NCBI GenBank assembly: GCA_001298575.1
Contig: LJCV01000263.1
Span: 89,676 to 153,675 of the forward strand
From: Actinobacteria bacterium OK074
GTDB taxonomy: Bacteria; Actinomycetota; Actinomycetes; Streptomycetales; Streptomycetaceae
DNA: 64,000 bases
Direction: 5' to 3'
Shown here: positions 7,907-15,685 of the stretch, piece by piece
How the letters are laid out: the number at the start of each line of letters is the position of its first letter
How positions within the stretch are numbered: position 1 is the first letter of the stretch
Made by a program: the position numbers and the translations under genes
Notes under the pieces: generated by a model
The model's input: only the letters and a program-made list of their open reading frames with translations
The model's database searches: none
Told to the model about the DNA's origin: nothing

Positions 7907-10021
7907 ATGGACCAGTTCCTCACCTTCGGGATCGTGGGCCTGAGCACCGCCGCGATCTACGCGGTGATCGGCAGCGGTCTGGTGCTGACGTACACCACCA
8001 CCGGAGTCTTCAATTTCGCCCACGGCGCGGCCGGCATGCTGGCGGCCTTCACCTACTGGCAGTTGACCGTCGGCTGGGGCATGCCGGTCTGGCTGGCCCT
8101 GCTGCTGACCCTGTTCGTGCTCGCGCCCGGCTTCGGGCTCGCCGTCGAACGCTTCGTGCTGCGGCCCGTGCAGGCCCTCGGCGAGGCCGAACGGCTGGTG
8201 ACGACCGTCGCCCTGCTGAGCGGGCTCATCGCCGCCGCCCGCTGGATCTGGGACCCGAACGTGGCCCGGCCGCTGCCGACGTTCTTCGCCGGCCGTAAAC
8301 CCATCCACCTCGGCCCGGCCACCATCACCTGGCACCAGGCCCTCACCATGATCGTCGCCGTCCTGGTCGCCGTCGGCCTGCGCATCCTGCTCTACCGCAC
8401 CCGCCGCGGCGCCCAGATGCGCGCCGCCGTCGACGACCGCGCCCTGGTCGGACTCACCGGCGCCGACCCGGTCCGGGCGGGCAAACTCGCCTGGATCCTC
8501 GGCACCCAGCTCGCCGCGCTCGGCGGCATCCTCATCGCGCCGACCATCACCCTCGACGCCGCCCAGCTCTCCCTGCTGATCGTCAGCGCCTACACTGCGG
8601 CCGTCTTCGGCAGGCTGCGCAGCCTGCCGCTGACCTTCGTCGGCGCGATCGTCGTCGGCTGCATGGAGAGCTACCTCACCGGCTACCTCCCGCAGAACCA
8701 GTACCTGCCCGGACTGCGCCTGGCCGCCCCCGCGCTGCTGCTCCTGCTCGCGCTGCTGGTCTTCCCGCACCGGCGGCTGCGCGGCCGTGAACGCCGCCTG
8801 GCCCGGGTGCCGGTGCCGTCCGCCCGCGGCACCCTGGTGTTCGCCGCGGCCATCGTCGCCTTCGGGCTGGTCCTCGGCACCCTCCTGGACGCCGACCAAC
8901 TCGTCACCTACGGGCCGGTGTTCTCGCTCGGCGTGGTGGCGCTGTCGTACGTGCCGCTGACCGGGTACGCCGGACAGGTCTCGCTGTGCCAGCTGAGCAT
9001 GGCGGGCATCGGGGCCGTCGTGTGGGGGCACCTCGGTACCCACGGCGGGCTGTGGGCGCTGCTCGCCACGATGGCCGTCACCGGGGTCGCCGGGGCGCTG
9101 GTCGCGCTGCCCGCGCTGCGGCTGTCCGGGGTGTATCTCGCCCTGGGGACGGCCGCGTTCGCGGTGGTGCTCGACCGGTGGATCTTCACCCTGCCCACGG
9201 TCCACGTCCTCGGACTGAACCTCTCCTTCTTCGACCAGGGCTCGGTGAACGCCGTCGGCCCCGACCTCTTCGGTTGGCACCTCGACGACGGGCGGGAGCT
9301 GATGGTCTTCGCCGCCGTGTGCCTCGCGCTCGCCTCCATCGGCGTGGCCGCGCTGCGCCGCAGCCGGTTCGGGCGGCGGCTGATCGCGCTGCGCGACAGC
9401 GAGGCCGGATACGCCACCCTCGGCGGCAACCTGCTGGTCGCCAAGGTCGCCGTGTTCGCGCTGGCCTCCGGCATCGCCGGGCTCGGCGGCGCGCTGTACG
9501 GCATGCAGCTCAACTCCGTCACCGCCGACCAGTTCAGCCTTGTCAACGGGCTGCCCATCTTCCTCGTCGCCGTCGTCGGCGGGCTCGGCGCGGTCGGCGG
9601 CGGCCTGTTCACCGGCACCGCGTACGTGGCGCCCACCAACGCCCTGGTCGCGATTGCCCCCGGCACCCAGAACCTGGTCGCGCTGCTGCCCGGCCTCGCC
9701 GGCATCGGCCTGGGCCACAACCCCGACGGCGTCGTCCCCCGCTTCCGCGACGACTGGGCGCCGCTGGCCCGCGACCGCATCGCCCTCCCCCTCCTGCTCG
9801 CCACCCTGGCCCTGGCCTGGCTGCTCCGCTACGAGGACACCATCAACGACTGGACGTTCTACGGCGGTTGCCTGCTCCTCGCGTTCGCGCTGCGCGGCTG
9901 GGCGAGCGCGAGGCAGGCCGCCCCCGCCGTACCGGAGATACCCGTCGAGTGGTGGGGCGTGCGGCGCCCCTGGCGGCACGAGGACGGGGAGGTGCTGGCC
10001 CGTGGAGTCGCTGCGCGTTAG
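7907..10021 (+). CDS. Fused LivH-LivM ABC transporter permease
   Basis: 704 aa multi-pass membrane protein joining both permeases of the branched-chain amino acid/urea/aromatic-acid (HAAT) importer class. Residues 1 to about 290 are LivH-like (FGIVGLSTAAIYAVIGSGLV, then TTTGVFNFAHGAAGML); about 340-620 are LivM-like (LTGYAGQVSLCQLSMAGIGA, then RDSEAGYATLGGN and GGLGAVGGGLFTG). Two further hydrophobic segments end the protein. The ATG at 7907 has ACGGAGGA at ideal spacing. It overlaps the first ATPase by 20 nt. No substrate-binding lipoprotein gene lies in the operon, unusual for this class. An organic acid fed to the neighbouring CoA ligase is a plausible cargo. Confidence 0.92.
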   Translation: MDQFLTFGIVGLSTAAIYAVIGSGLVLTYTTTGVFNFAHGAAGMLAAFTYWQLTVGWGMPVWLALLLTLFVLAPGFGLAVERFVLRPVQALGEAERLVTTVALLSGLIAAARWIWDPNVARPLPTFFAGRKPIHLGPATITWHQALTMIVAVLVAVGLRILLYRTRRGAQMRAAVDDRALVGLTGADPVRAGKLAWILGTQLAALGGILIAPTITLDAAQLSLLIVSAYTAAVFGRLRSLPLTFVGAIVVGCMESYLTGYLPQNQYLPGLRLAAPALLLLLALLVFPHRRLRGRERRLARVPVPSARGTLVFAAAIVAFGLVLGTLLDADQLVTYGPVFSLGVVALSYVPLTGYAGQVSLCQLSMAGIGAVVWGHLGTHGGLWALLATMAVTGVAGALVALPALRLSGVYLALGTAAFAVVLDRWIFTLPTVHVLGLNLSFFDQGSVNAVGPDLFGWHLDDGRELMVFAAVCLALASIGVAALRRSRFGRRLIALRDSEAGYATLGGNLLVAKVAVFALASGIAGLGGALYGMQLNSVTADQFSLVNGLPIFLVAVVGGLGAVGGGLFTGTAYVAPTNALVAIAPGTQNLVALLPGLAGIGLGHNPDGVVPRFRDDWAPLARDRIALPLLLATLALAWLLRYEDTINDWTFYGGCLLLAFALRGWASARQAAPAVPEIPVEWWGVRRPWRHEDGEVLARGVAAR

Positions 10022-10712
10022 TGGAGTGACCGTCTCCTTCGGCGGCAACCGCGCCCTGGACGGCGTGGAGTTGACGGCCGAGCGGGGAAAGGTCACCGGA
10101 CTGATCGGACCCAACGGGGCCGGAAAGAGCACCCTGTTCGACGTGGCCTCCGGGCTGCGCAGACCCTCGTCCGGCCGCGTCTACCTCGACGGCCGCGACG
10201 TCACCCGCGCCCGCCCCTCGGCGCGCGCCCGGCAGGGCCTGGCCCGCACCTTCCAGCGGCTCGAACTGTTCGGCCGGCTCAGCGTGCGCGACAACCTCCT
10301 CGTCGCCGCCGAACTCGGCCCCGAACGCCACCGCGCCGACCGGGCCGTGGCCGCCATCCTCGACCGCATCGGCCTGACCGGGCACGCCGACACCTCGCCC
10401 GACGCCCTGCCCACCGGCGTCGGCCGCCTCGTCGAGGTCGGCCGGGCGCTCGCCATCCGGCCCAAGGTCCTCCTGCTCGACGAACCCGCCGCCGGACAGG
10501 ACGCCGAGGAGACCGAACGCTTCGCGGACCTCCTGCGCGACCTCGCCGGCGACGGCACCGCCGTGGTCCTGGTCGAACACGACATGAGCCTCGTCATGAG
10601 CGTCTGCGACGAGGTCCACGTCCTCGACCTCGGCAAGATCATCGCCGTAGGACCGCCCGACGTCATCCGCAACGACGAGACCGTACTGGCCGCCTACCTG
10701 GGGGACGCGTGA
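10002..10712 (+). CDS. ABC transporter ATPase, LivG-type
   Basis: 236 aa nucleotide-binding subunit. Walker A is GPNGAGKS at 36-43, Walker B VLLLDEPAAGQD, and the switch histidine lies in LVEHDM. The signature region reads LPTGVGRLVE rather than LSxGQ, a deviation I associate with actinobacterial LivG paralogues. The GTG at 10002 overlaps the permease gene and is preceded by GGGGAGG. Its stop overlaps the LivF-type GTG (GTGA). Pairs with the LivF-type ATPase to power the fused permease. Confidence 0.9.
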   Translation: MESLRVSGVTVSFGGNRALDGVELTAERGKVTGLIGPNGAGKSTLFDVASGLRRPSSGRVYLDGRDVTRARPSARARQGLARTFQRLELFGRLSVRDNLLVAAELGPERHRADRAVAAILDRIGLTGHADTSPDALPTGVGRLVEVGRALAIRPKVLLLDEPAAGQDAEETERFADLLRDLAGDGTAVVLVEHDMSLVMSVCDEVHVLDLGKIIAVGPPDVIRNDETVLAAYLGDA

Positions 10713-11416
10713 GCGCACTGCTCGAACTGCGGGGCGTCCGCGCCGCCTACGACCGCATCACCGTCCTGCACGGCGTCGACCTCGCCGTCGCCCCCGGCCA
10801 GGTGATCGCCCTGCTCGGCCCGAACGGCGCCGGGAAGACCACCACGCTGAAGGTCGCGGCCGGCATCCACCCGGCCGCCTCCGGCCAACTCCTGCTCGGC
10901 GGGCGGGACATGACCGGCGCCGAGCCGCGCGCCCTGGCCCGTGCCGGAGTGTGCCTCATCCCCGAGGGGCGCGGTGTCTTCCCCAACCTGTCGGTGCGCG
11001 ACAACCTCCTGATGATGACCTTCACCGGCCGCAGCCGCGCCGAGATCGAAGAGATCGCCTTCTCCCGCTTCCCCGTCCTCGCCCACCGCGCGAACCAGGC
11101 CGCGGGCACCCTGTCCGGCGGCGAACAGCAGATGCTCGCCCTGGCCCGGGGCCTGCCCACCGACCCCGCCGTCCTGCTGCTCGACGAACTCTCCATGGGC
11201 CTGGCCCCGTTGGTCGTCGCCAAGCTGTACGAACAGGTCGCCGAGATCGCCCGGCAGGGCGTCGCCGTCCTGGTCGTCGAGCAGTTCGCGGCGGCCGTCC
11301 TCGACATCGCCGACCACGCCGCCGTCCTCGTACGCGGCCGGGTCGAACGGCAGGGCCACCCCGACGACGGGTTGCGCGCCGAACTGTCCGCCCTCTACCT
11401 GGGGAGTTCCACATGA
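10709..11416 (+). CDS. ABC transporter ATPase, LivF-type
   Basis: 235 aa. Contains Walker A GPNGAGKT, canonical signature LSGGEQQMLALARGL, Walker B AVLLLDELSMGLAP and the LivF hallmark LVVEQF, where the switch histidine is replaced by glutamine-phenylalanine as in most LivF proteins. Overlaps both neighbours by 4 nt, so ATPase production is coupled within the transporter operon. Confidence 0.92.
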   Translation: MSALLELRGVRAAYDRITVLHGVDLAVAPGQVIALLGPNGAGKTTTLKVAAGIHPAASGQLLLGGRDMTGAEPRALARAGVCLIPEGRGVFPNLSVRDNLLMMTFTGRSRAEIEEIAFSRFPVLAHRANQAAGTLSGGEQQMLALARGLPTDPAVLLLDELSMGLAPLVVAKLYEQVAEIARQGVAVLVVEQFAAAVLDIADHAAVLVRGRVERQGHPDDGLRAELSALYLGSST

Positions 11417-11859
11417 CGTCCTCCGAGACGCGCGCGGACCGCTTCGTCCGCGAGCTGGCCGCCCTGAAGATCCCGGACCCCGCCGCCGGCCGCAACGGCC
11501 TGTGGCTGCGGCTGGGCGCCGTCCTGATGGCCGCGGGACTCGTCCTCGGCGTGTCCGCCTACCTGGTCTCGCACGACACCAGCGACCCGCTCGTCCAGAA
11601 CGACGCCCTCACGATCGGGCTCGCCGCCGTCGCCGCGAGCGTGGTGGGCGCCGCGCTCTTCCTGCGGTACTCCCTGACCGCGTTCCTGCGGTTCTGGATG
11701 GCCCGCCAGTCCTACGACCTCAACCTCCTCGCCGACCGGCTGACCGCCGACCGCCTGCTCGACCAGGGCGAACCCCTCCTCGACGGAGGCGACCGTCTGC
11801 TCGACGAAAGGGACCTGCACCATGACCACCGCACCGGCACCGACGCCGCGCCCCGGTGA
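11413..11859 (+). CDS. Small membrane protein coupled to the ABC transporter
   Basis: 148 aa of unknown function. Two hydrophobic segments are visible: WLRLGAVLMAAGLVLGVSAYLV and IGLAAVAASVVGAALFLRYS. They are followed by a polar C-terminus (RLTADRLLDQGEPLLDGGDRLLDERD) with a repeated Leu-Leu-Asp/Leu-Leu-Glu pattern. The ATG overlaps the LivF-type stop (ATGA). Position suggests an accessory subunit of the transporter, but no motif supports a specific role. Confidence 0.75.
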   Translation: MTSSETRADRFVRELAALKIPDPAAGRNGLWLRLGAVLMAAGLVLGVSAYLVSHDTSDPLVQNDALTIGLAAVAASVVGAALFLRYSLTAFLRFWMARQSYDLNLLADRLTADRLLDQGEPLLDGGDRLLDERDLHHDHRTGTDAAPR

Positions 11860-12139
11860 CCAACTCGCCAGCGCCGTCTGCACCACCCGGGTGATCGTCG
11901 TCCGCGCGCCCGCCGACGGCACCTCGGCCCTCACCTGCGGCGGCAGCCCCATGCTGCCCGCGCCCGCCGGGAAACCGGCCGCGCCCGCCCGAGCCGCCGC
12001 CACGCTGATCGGCAAACGGTACGTCGACGCCACCGGGACGCTCGAAGTGCTGTGCACCTCCTCGGGGGCGGGCGAACTCGGCTGCGACGGGACCCCGATG
12101 ACCCTGAAGACGGCCAAGCCGCTGCCGGCGTCCGACTGA
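11822..12139 (+). CDS. Small four-cysteine protein of unknown function
   Basis: 105 aa. Not recognised. It has four cysteines and what looks like an internal duplication: a first half ending LTCGGSPM and a second ending LGCDGTPM, each preceded by another cysteine (AVCTTRV and VLCTSSG). The spacing would allow a Cys4 metal site, but this is inference. The ATG lies inside the end of the preceding gene (38-nt overlap) after AAAGGGA. Between the transporter and the enoyl-CoA hydratase it probably belongs to the same operon. Confidence 0.7.
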   Translation: MTTAPAPTPRPGDQLASAVCTTRVIVVRAPADGTSALTCGGSPMLPAPAGKPAAPARAAATLIGKRYVDATGTLEVLCTSSGAGELGCDGTPMTLKTAKPLPASD

Positions 12140-12161
12140 CCCGAGAGTGAAGGAAAGCCTG

Positions 12162-12890
12162 ATGAGCGACCTGGTCCTCACCGAACGGTTCGCGAACGTC
12201 CTCGTGGTCACGCTGAACCGGCCAGAGGTCCGAAACGCCCTCAACACACCGCTGATCGACGACCTGTCGGAAACCCTGCGGGAGGCGGACGCCGACCCGG
12301 CGGTCCGCGCGATCGTCCTCACCGGGGCCGGTCAGGTCTTCTGCTCCGGCATGGACCTGAAGGCGTTCGCGAAGGGCGGCGGCCGGTTCGACGGCCTGGT
12401 GTGGTTCTTCAAGGAGGGCGTCGCCACCCCCGTGATCGCCGCCCTCAACGGCTCCGCCCTGGCCGGCGGCTTCGAACTCGTCCTCGCCTGCGACCTGGTC
12501 GTCGCCGCCGAGGACGCGAAACTCGGCATCGCCGAGGTCAAACGGGGCCTGTTCGCGGCCGGCGGTGGCACCACGCTCGCCGACCGGGTGCCGCTGTCCG
12601 TCGCCCTGGAGATGGGTCTCACCGGCGAACCGATCACCGCCGCGTACGCGCGGGAGATCGGCCTGGTCAACCGCGCCGTACCGGCCGAGCTGGTGCTGTC
12701 GGAGGCGCTGACCCTGGCCGAACGGATCGCCGCGAACGGCCCGTTGGGCGTCGCCATGTCCAAGAAGCTGATACGGGAACGCCGTTGGCCCGAGGCGGAG
12801 GAGGTGGCCCAGGTGTTCCGCAGCAAGGACGCGGCGGAGGGGGCGCGCGCCTTCGCGGAGCGGCGGGGGCCGGTGTGGACGGGGGCGTGA
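12162..12890 (+). CDS. Enoyl-CoA hydratase/isomerase (crotonase family)
   Basis: 242 aa. Crotonase fold with the two oxyanion-hole segments visible: VFCSGMDLKAF and NGSALAGGFELVLACD. Expected reaction is hydration of a trans-2-enoyl-CoA or double-bond isomerisation; the catalytic glutamates cannot be assigned with certainty. The ATG at 12162 follows AAGGAAAG; the upstream in-frame GTG at 12147 overlaps that ribosome-binding site. Last gene of the transporter-led operon, it would act after the acyl-CoA dehydrogenase of the same island. Confidence 0.9.
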   Translation: MSDLVLTERFANVLVVTLNRPEVRNALNTPLIDDLSETLREADADPAVRAIVLTGAGQVFCSGMDLKAFAKGGGRFDGLVWFFKEGVATPVIAALNGSALAGGFELVLACDLVVAAEDAKLGIAEVKRGLFAAGGGTTLADRVPLSVALEMGLTGEPITAAYAREIGLVNRAVPAELVLSEALTLAERIAANGPLGVAMSKKLIRERRWPEAEEVAQVFRSKDAAEGARAFAERRGPVWTGA

Positions 12891-13032
12891 GCGGGCGCCT
12901 GTCGTAGCCCGTCGTGGGGGAGGGGATGGCGTCGGCCGGGGTCCGGTCGGCGCCCTTCGTGTGCGGTGCGGGACAGGGGCGCGGCGCTCCGGGCGGGGGC
13001 TTGCCCGGTCGCCGGAAACACGTCACACTGGT

Positions 13033-13051
13033 ACCGAACGAATGGTCGGTT
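13033..13051. promoter_or_regulatory. Candidate PaaR/TetR-type operator before paaA
   Basis: ACCGAACGAATGGTCGGTT lies 15 nt before the paaA ATG. Its ACCGNNCG core and following TCGGT half-site resemble, from memory, the corynebacterial PaaR palindrome ACCG-NN-CG-NN-CGGT, with one base inserted or changed. It would be the operator of the paa operon; no paaR is in the window. Confidence 0.45.
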
Positions 13052-13066
13052 GGGAAGCTGGTATCG

Positions 13067-14038
13067 ATGACCACGACACACGCCGCCGAGGCGCCCGCGG
13101 CGGAGCCGCCGCTCCAGGCGTACTTCGACGCGACCATCGCGCGCGACCAGCGGATCGAGCCGCGCGACTGGATGCCGGAGGGCTACCGGGCGACGCTGAT
13201 CCGGCAGATCGCCCAGCACGCGCACTCGGAGATCATCGGCATGCAGCCCGAGGGCGAGTGGATCACCCGGGCACCGTCCCTGCGCCGCAAGGCCATCCTG
13301 TTCGCGAAGGTCCAGGACGAGGCCGGGCACGGCCTGTACCTGTACTCGGCGGCCGAGACGCTCGGCGCCGACCGCGCGGACCTCACCGAGCGGCTGATCG
13401 AGGGCCGCCAGAAGTACTCGTCGATCTTCAACTACCCGACCCCGAGCTTCGCCGACGTCGGCGTGATCGGCTGGTTCGTGGACGGCGCCGCGATCTGCAA
13501 CCAGGTGCCGCTGTGCCGGTCCTCCTACGGGCCCTACGCGCGCGCGATGGTGCGGATCTGCAAGGAGGAGTCCTTCCACCAACGGCAGGGCTACGAACTG
13601 CTGTTGACGATGATGCGCGGCACGAAGGAACAGCGGGAGATGGTGCAGGACGCGGTGGACCGCTGGTGGTGGCCGTCGCTGATGATGTTCGGCCCGCCCG
13701 ACGGCGACTCGCCCAACTCGGCCCGCTCCATGGCCTGGAAGATCAAGCGGCACAGCAACGACGAGTTGCGCCAGCGCTTCGTCGACATGACCGTCCCCCA
13801 GGCCGAGAAGCTCCAAGTCACGCTCCCCGACCCGGAGTTGCGCTGGAACGAGGAGCGCGGTCAACACGACTTCGGCACCCCGGACTGGTCCGAGTTGAAG
13901 CGGGTGATCGGCGGCGACGGCCCCTGCAACGACCGGCGCGTGGAACGCCGTCGCTCCGCGCACGAGGACGGCGCCTGGGTACGGGAGGCCGCCACCGCGC
14001 ACGCGGCCAAGCGGGCGGCACGGGAGGCCGTGGCATGA
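13067..14038 (+). CDS. paaA: Phenylacetyl-CoA epoxidase, catalytic diiron subunit PaaA
   Basis: 323 aa. PaaA converts phenylacetyl-CoA to its ring-1,2-epoxide using O2, the step that commits phenylacetate to aerobic degradation. The diiron ligands lie in two E-x-x-H motifs, DEAGHG and KEESFHQRQG, within a ferritin-like helical bundle. WMPEGYRATLIRQIAQHAHSEIIGMQPEGEW is partly shown as WMPEGYRATLIRQIAQHAHS, strongly PaaA-like. ATG 13067 begins MTTTHAAEA; E. coli PaaA is about 309 aa. Its stop overlaps the paaB start (ATGA). Confidence 0.96.
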   Translation: MTTTHAAEAPAAEPPLQAYFDATIARDQRIEPRDWMPEGYRATLIRQIAQHAHSEIIGMQPEGEWITRAPSLRRKAILFAKVQDEAGHGLYLYSAAETLGADRADLTERLIEGRQKYSSIFNYPTPSFADVGVIGWFVDGAAICNQVPLCRSSYGPYARAMVRICKEESFHQRQGYELLLTMMRGTKEQREMVQDAVDRWWWPSLMMFGPPDGDSPNSARSMAWKIKRHSNDELRQRFVDMTVPQAEKLQVTLPDPELRWNEERGQHDFGTPDWSELKRVIGGDGPCNDRRVERRRSAHEDGAWVREAATAHAAKRAAREAVA

Positions 14039-14331
14039 GCGGAGCAACCCGGGGCGACTGGCCGCTGTACGAGGTCTTCGTGCGCGGCAAGCGCGGCCTC
14101 AACCACGTCCACGTCGGCTCGCTGCACGCCGCCGACGACGCCATGGCGCTCACCCACGCGCGCGACCTGTACACCCGGCGCAACGAGGGCGTCTCGATCT
14201 GGGTGGTCCGCTCGGAGCACATCGCGGCCTCCACCCGCGACGAGAAGGACCCGTTCTTCGCGCCGAGCGCCGACAAGGTCTACCGCCACCCGACCTTCTA
14301 CGACATCCCCGACGACGTCCCGCACATCTGA
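14035..14331 (+). CDS. paaB: Phenylacetyl-CoA epoxidase subunit PaaB
   Basis: 98 aa. Small subunit of the PaaABCE complex, thought to bridge the PaaAC heterodimers. Recognised by WPLYEVFVRGKRGLNHVHVG, the LTHARDLYTRRNEGVSIWVV segment and a C-terminal HPTFYDIPDDVPHI. Coupled to paaA by a 4-nt overlap and followed 11 nt later by paaC. Confidence 0.95.
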   Translation: MSGATRGDWPLYEVFVRGKRGLNHVHVGSLHAADDAMALTHARDLYTRRNEGVSIWVVRSEHIAASTRDEKDPFFAPSADKVYRHPTFYDIPDDVPHI

Positions 14332-14342
14332 GGAGCCGGAGC

Positions 14343-15176
14343 ATGGAGCAGGGCGCGGACCACGTCTACCTCACCCTGGCCGAGGGGCACGAGGACGACG
14401 CCCGCTGGGCGTACGGCACCGGCTTCGAGGACCCCCTGCACGGCGTGGACACCACCGTGCCCGAGGGCCTCGACACCGCCGTGCTCGCCGCGGACTGCGT
14501 GGCCCTCGCCGACGACGCCCTCGTCCAGGCCCAGCGCCTCGCCGAGTGGCTCACCCGCGCCCCCGAGCTGGAGGAGGAGGTCGCCCTCGCCAACATCGGG
14601 CTCGACCTGCTCGGCCAGGCCCGCCTGCTCTACTCCCGCGCCGGGCAGGCGGACGGCACCGGCCGGGGCGAGGACGCGTACGCCTACTTCCGCGACGCGG
14701 CCGACTTCCGCAACGTCCGCCTGGCCGAACTCCCGCGCGGGGACTTCGCGTTCACCGTCGTACGGCTGCTGGTGCTGGCCACCTGGCGGCTCGCGCACTT
14801 CGAGCGGCTGGCCGCGCACCCCGACCCGGTGCTCGCCGCGATCACCGCGAAGGGCGCCAAGGAACTGGCGTACCACCGCCAGTACGCGGCCGAGTGGGCG
14901 GTACGGCTCGGCGACGGCACCGACGAGTCGCACCGCCGGATGCGCCGGGCGCTGGAACAAGTGGCCCCGTACCTCGGCGAGTTGTTCACGGCGTACGACG
15001 TACGGGACGACGTGGTCGGCGTGTTGCGCCAGGTCACCGAGGCGGCCGGACTGCCCCTGCCCGGGTACCGGCCGCTGTCCGGGGCCGGCCGCGCCGGCGA
15101 CCACACCGAGCATCTCGCCCCGCTGATCGCCGAGTTGCAGAGCGTGGCCCGGGCACACCCGGAGGCGACATGGTGA
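14343..15176 (+). CDS. paaC: Phenylacetyl-CoA epoxidase structural subunit PaaC
   Basis: 277 aa ferritin-like helical protein that pairs with PaaA. Visible features are the helix ADDALVQAQRLAEWLTRAPE, LANIGLDLLGQARLLY and the KELAYHRQYAAEWAVRLGDG segment characteristic of PaaC. It lacks the complete diiron ligand set of PaaA, as expected for the non-catalytic partner. The ATG follows GGAGCCGGAGC. Its end overlaps the paaD start by 7 nt. Confidence 0.95.
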   Translation: MEQGADHVYLTLAEGHEDDARWAYGTGFEDPLHGVDTTVPEGLDTAVLAADCVALADDALVQAQRLAEWLTRAPELEEEVALANIGLDLLGQARLLYSRAGQADGTGRGEDAYAYFRDAADFRNVRLAELPRGDFAFTVVRLLVLATWRLAHFERLAAHPDPVLAAITAKGAKELAYHRQYAAEWAVRLGDGTDESHRRMRRALEQVAPYLGELFTAYDVRDDVVGVLRQVTEAAGLPLPGYRPLSGAGRAGDHTEHLAPLIAELQSVARAHPEATW

Positions 15177-15685
15177 CGGCAGGGACGGATCCGGCGCTCG
15201 TACGGCACGCCCGGCGCGTCGCCGAACAGGTGCCGGACCCCGAACTGCCCATGCTCACCCTCGCCGACCTCGGCGTCCTGCGCGCGGTCGAGGTGGGCGC
15301 CGACGGGACGGTGACCGCGAGCCTGACCCCGACCTACTCGGGCTGCCCGGCCCTGGCCGAGATGCGCGCGGACGTGGCGGCGCGGCTGCGGGCGGCCGGG
15401 TACGCGCGCGTGGAGATCCGCACGGTCCTCGACCCGCCGTGGACCAGCGACTGGATCACCGACTTGGGCCGCCGCAAACTCGCCGACCACGGCATCGCCC
15501 CACCGGGCCCGGCACCCCGCGGCCCGGTCCCGCTCCGCCTGTCACCCACCCGGCAGACCGTCCCCTGCCCCCGCTGCGGTTCGGCGGACACGGAGGAGAC
15601 CTCCCGCTTCGCCGCCACCTCCTGCAAGGCGCTGTGGCGCTGCCGGGCCTGCCGGGAGCCGTTCGAGTACGTCAAGGAGATCTGA
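15170..15685 (+). CDS. paaD: PaaD, DUF59-type maturation factor for the epoxidase
   Basis: 171 aa. An N-terminal DUF59/MIP18 domain (VPDPELPMLTLADLGVLRAV, then PTYSGCPALAEM) is joined to a C-terminal four-cysteine zinc ribbon (CPRCGS and CRAC). PaaD is required for phenylacetate catabolism and is thought to help assemble the metal centres of the PaaABCE complex. Start ATG 15170 lies inside the end of paaC; the stop overlaps the paaE ATG by one base. Confidence 0.94.
   Translation: MVTAGTDPALVRHARRVAEQVPDPELPMLTLADLGVLRAVEVGADGTVTASLTPTYSGCPALAEMRADVAARLRAAGYARVEIRTVLDPPWTSDWITDLGRRKLADHGIAPPGPAPRGPVPLRLSPTRQTVPCPRCGSADTEETSRFAATSCKALWRCRACREPFEYVKEI

Noticed and set aside
7754..10132. A 792-aa minus-strand open frame opposite the LivHM gene.
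   Set aside because: Composition is Gln/Gly/Glu/His-rich nonsense typical of the antisense of a high-GC gene; the plus-strand reading is a clear permease.
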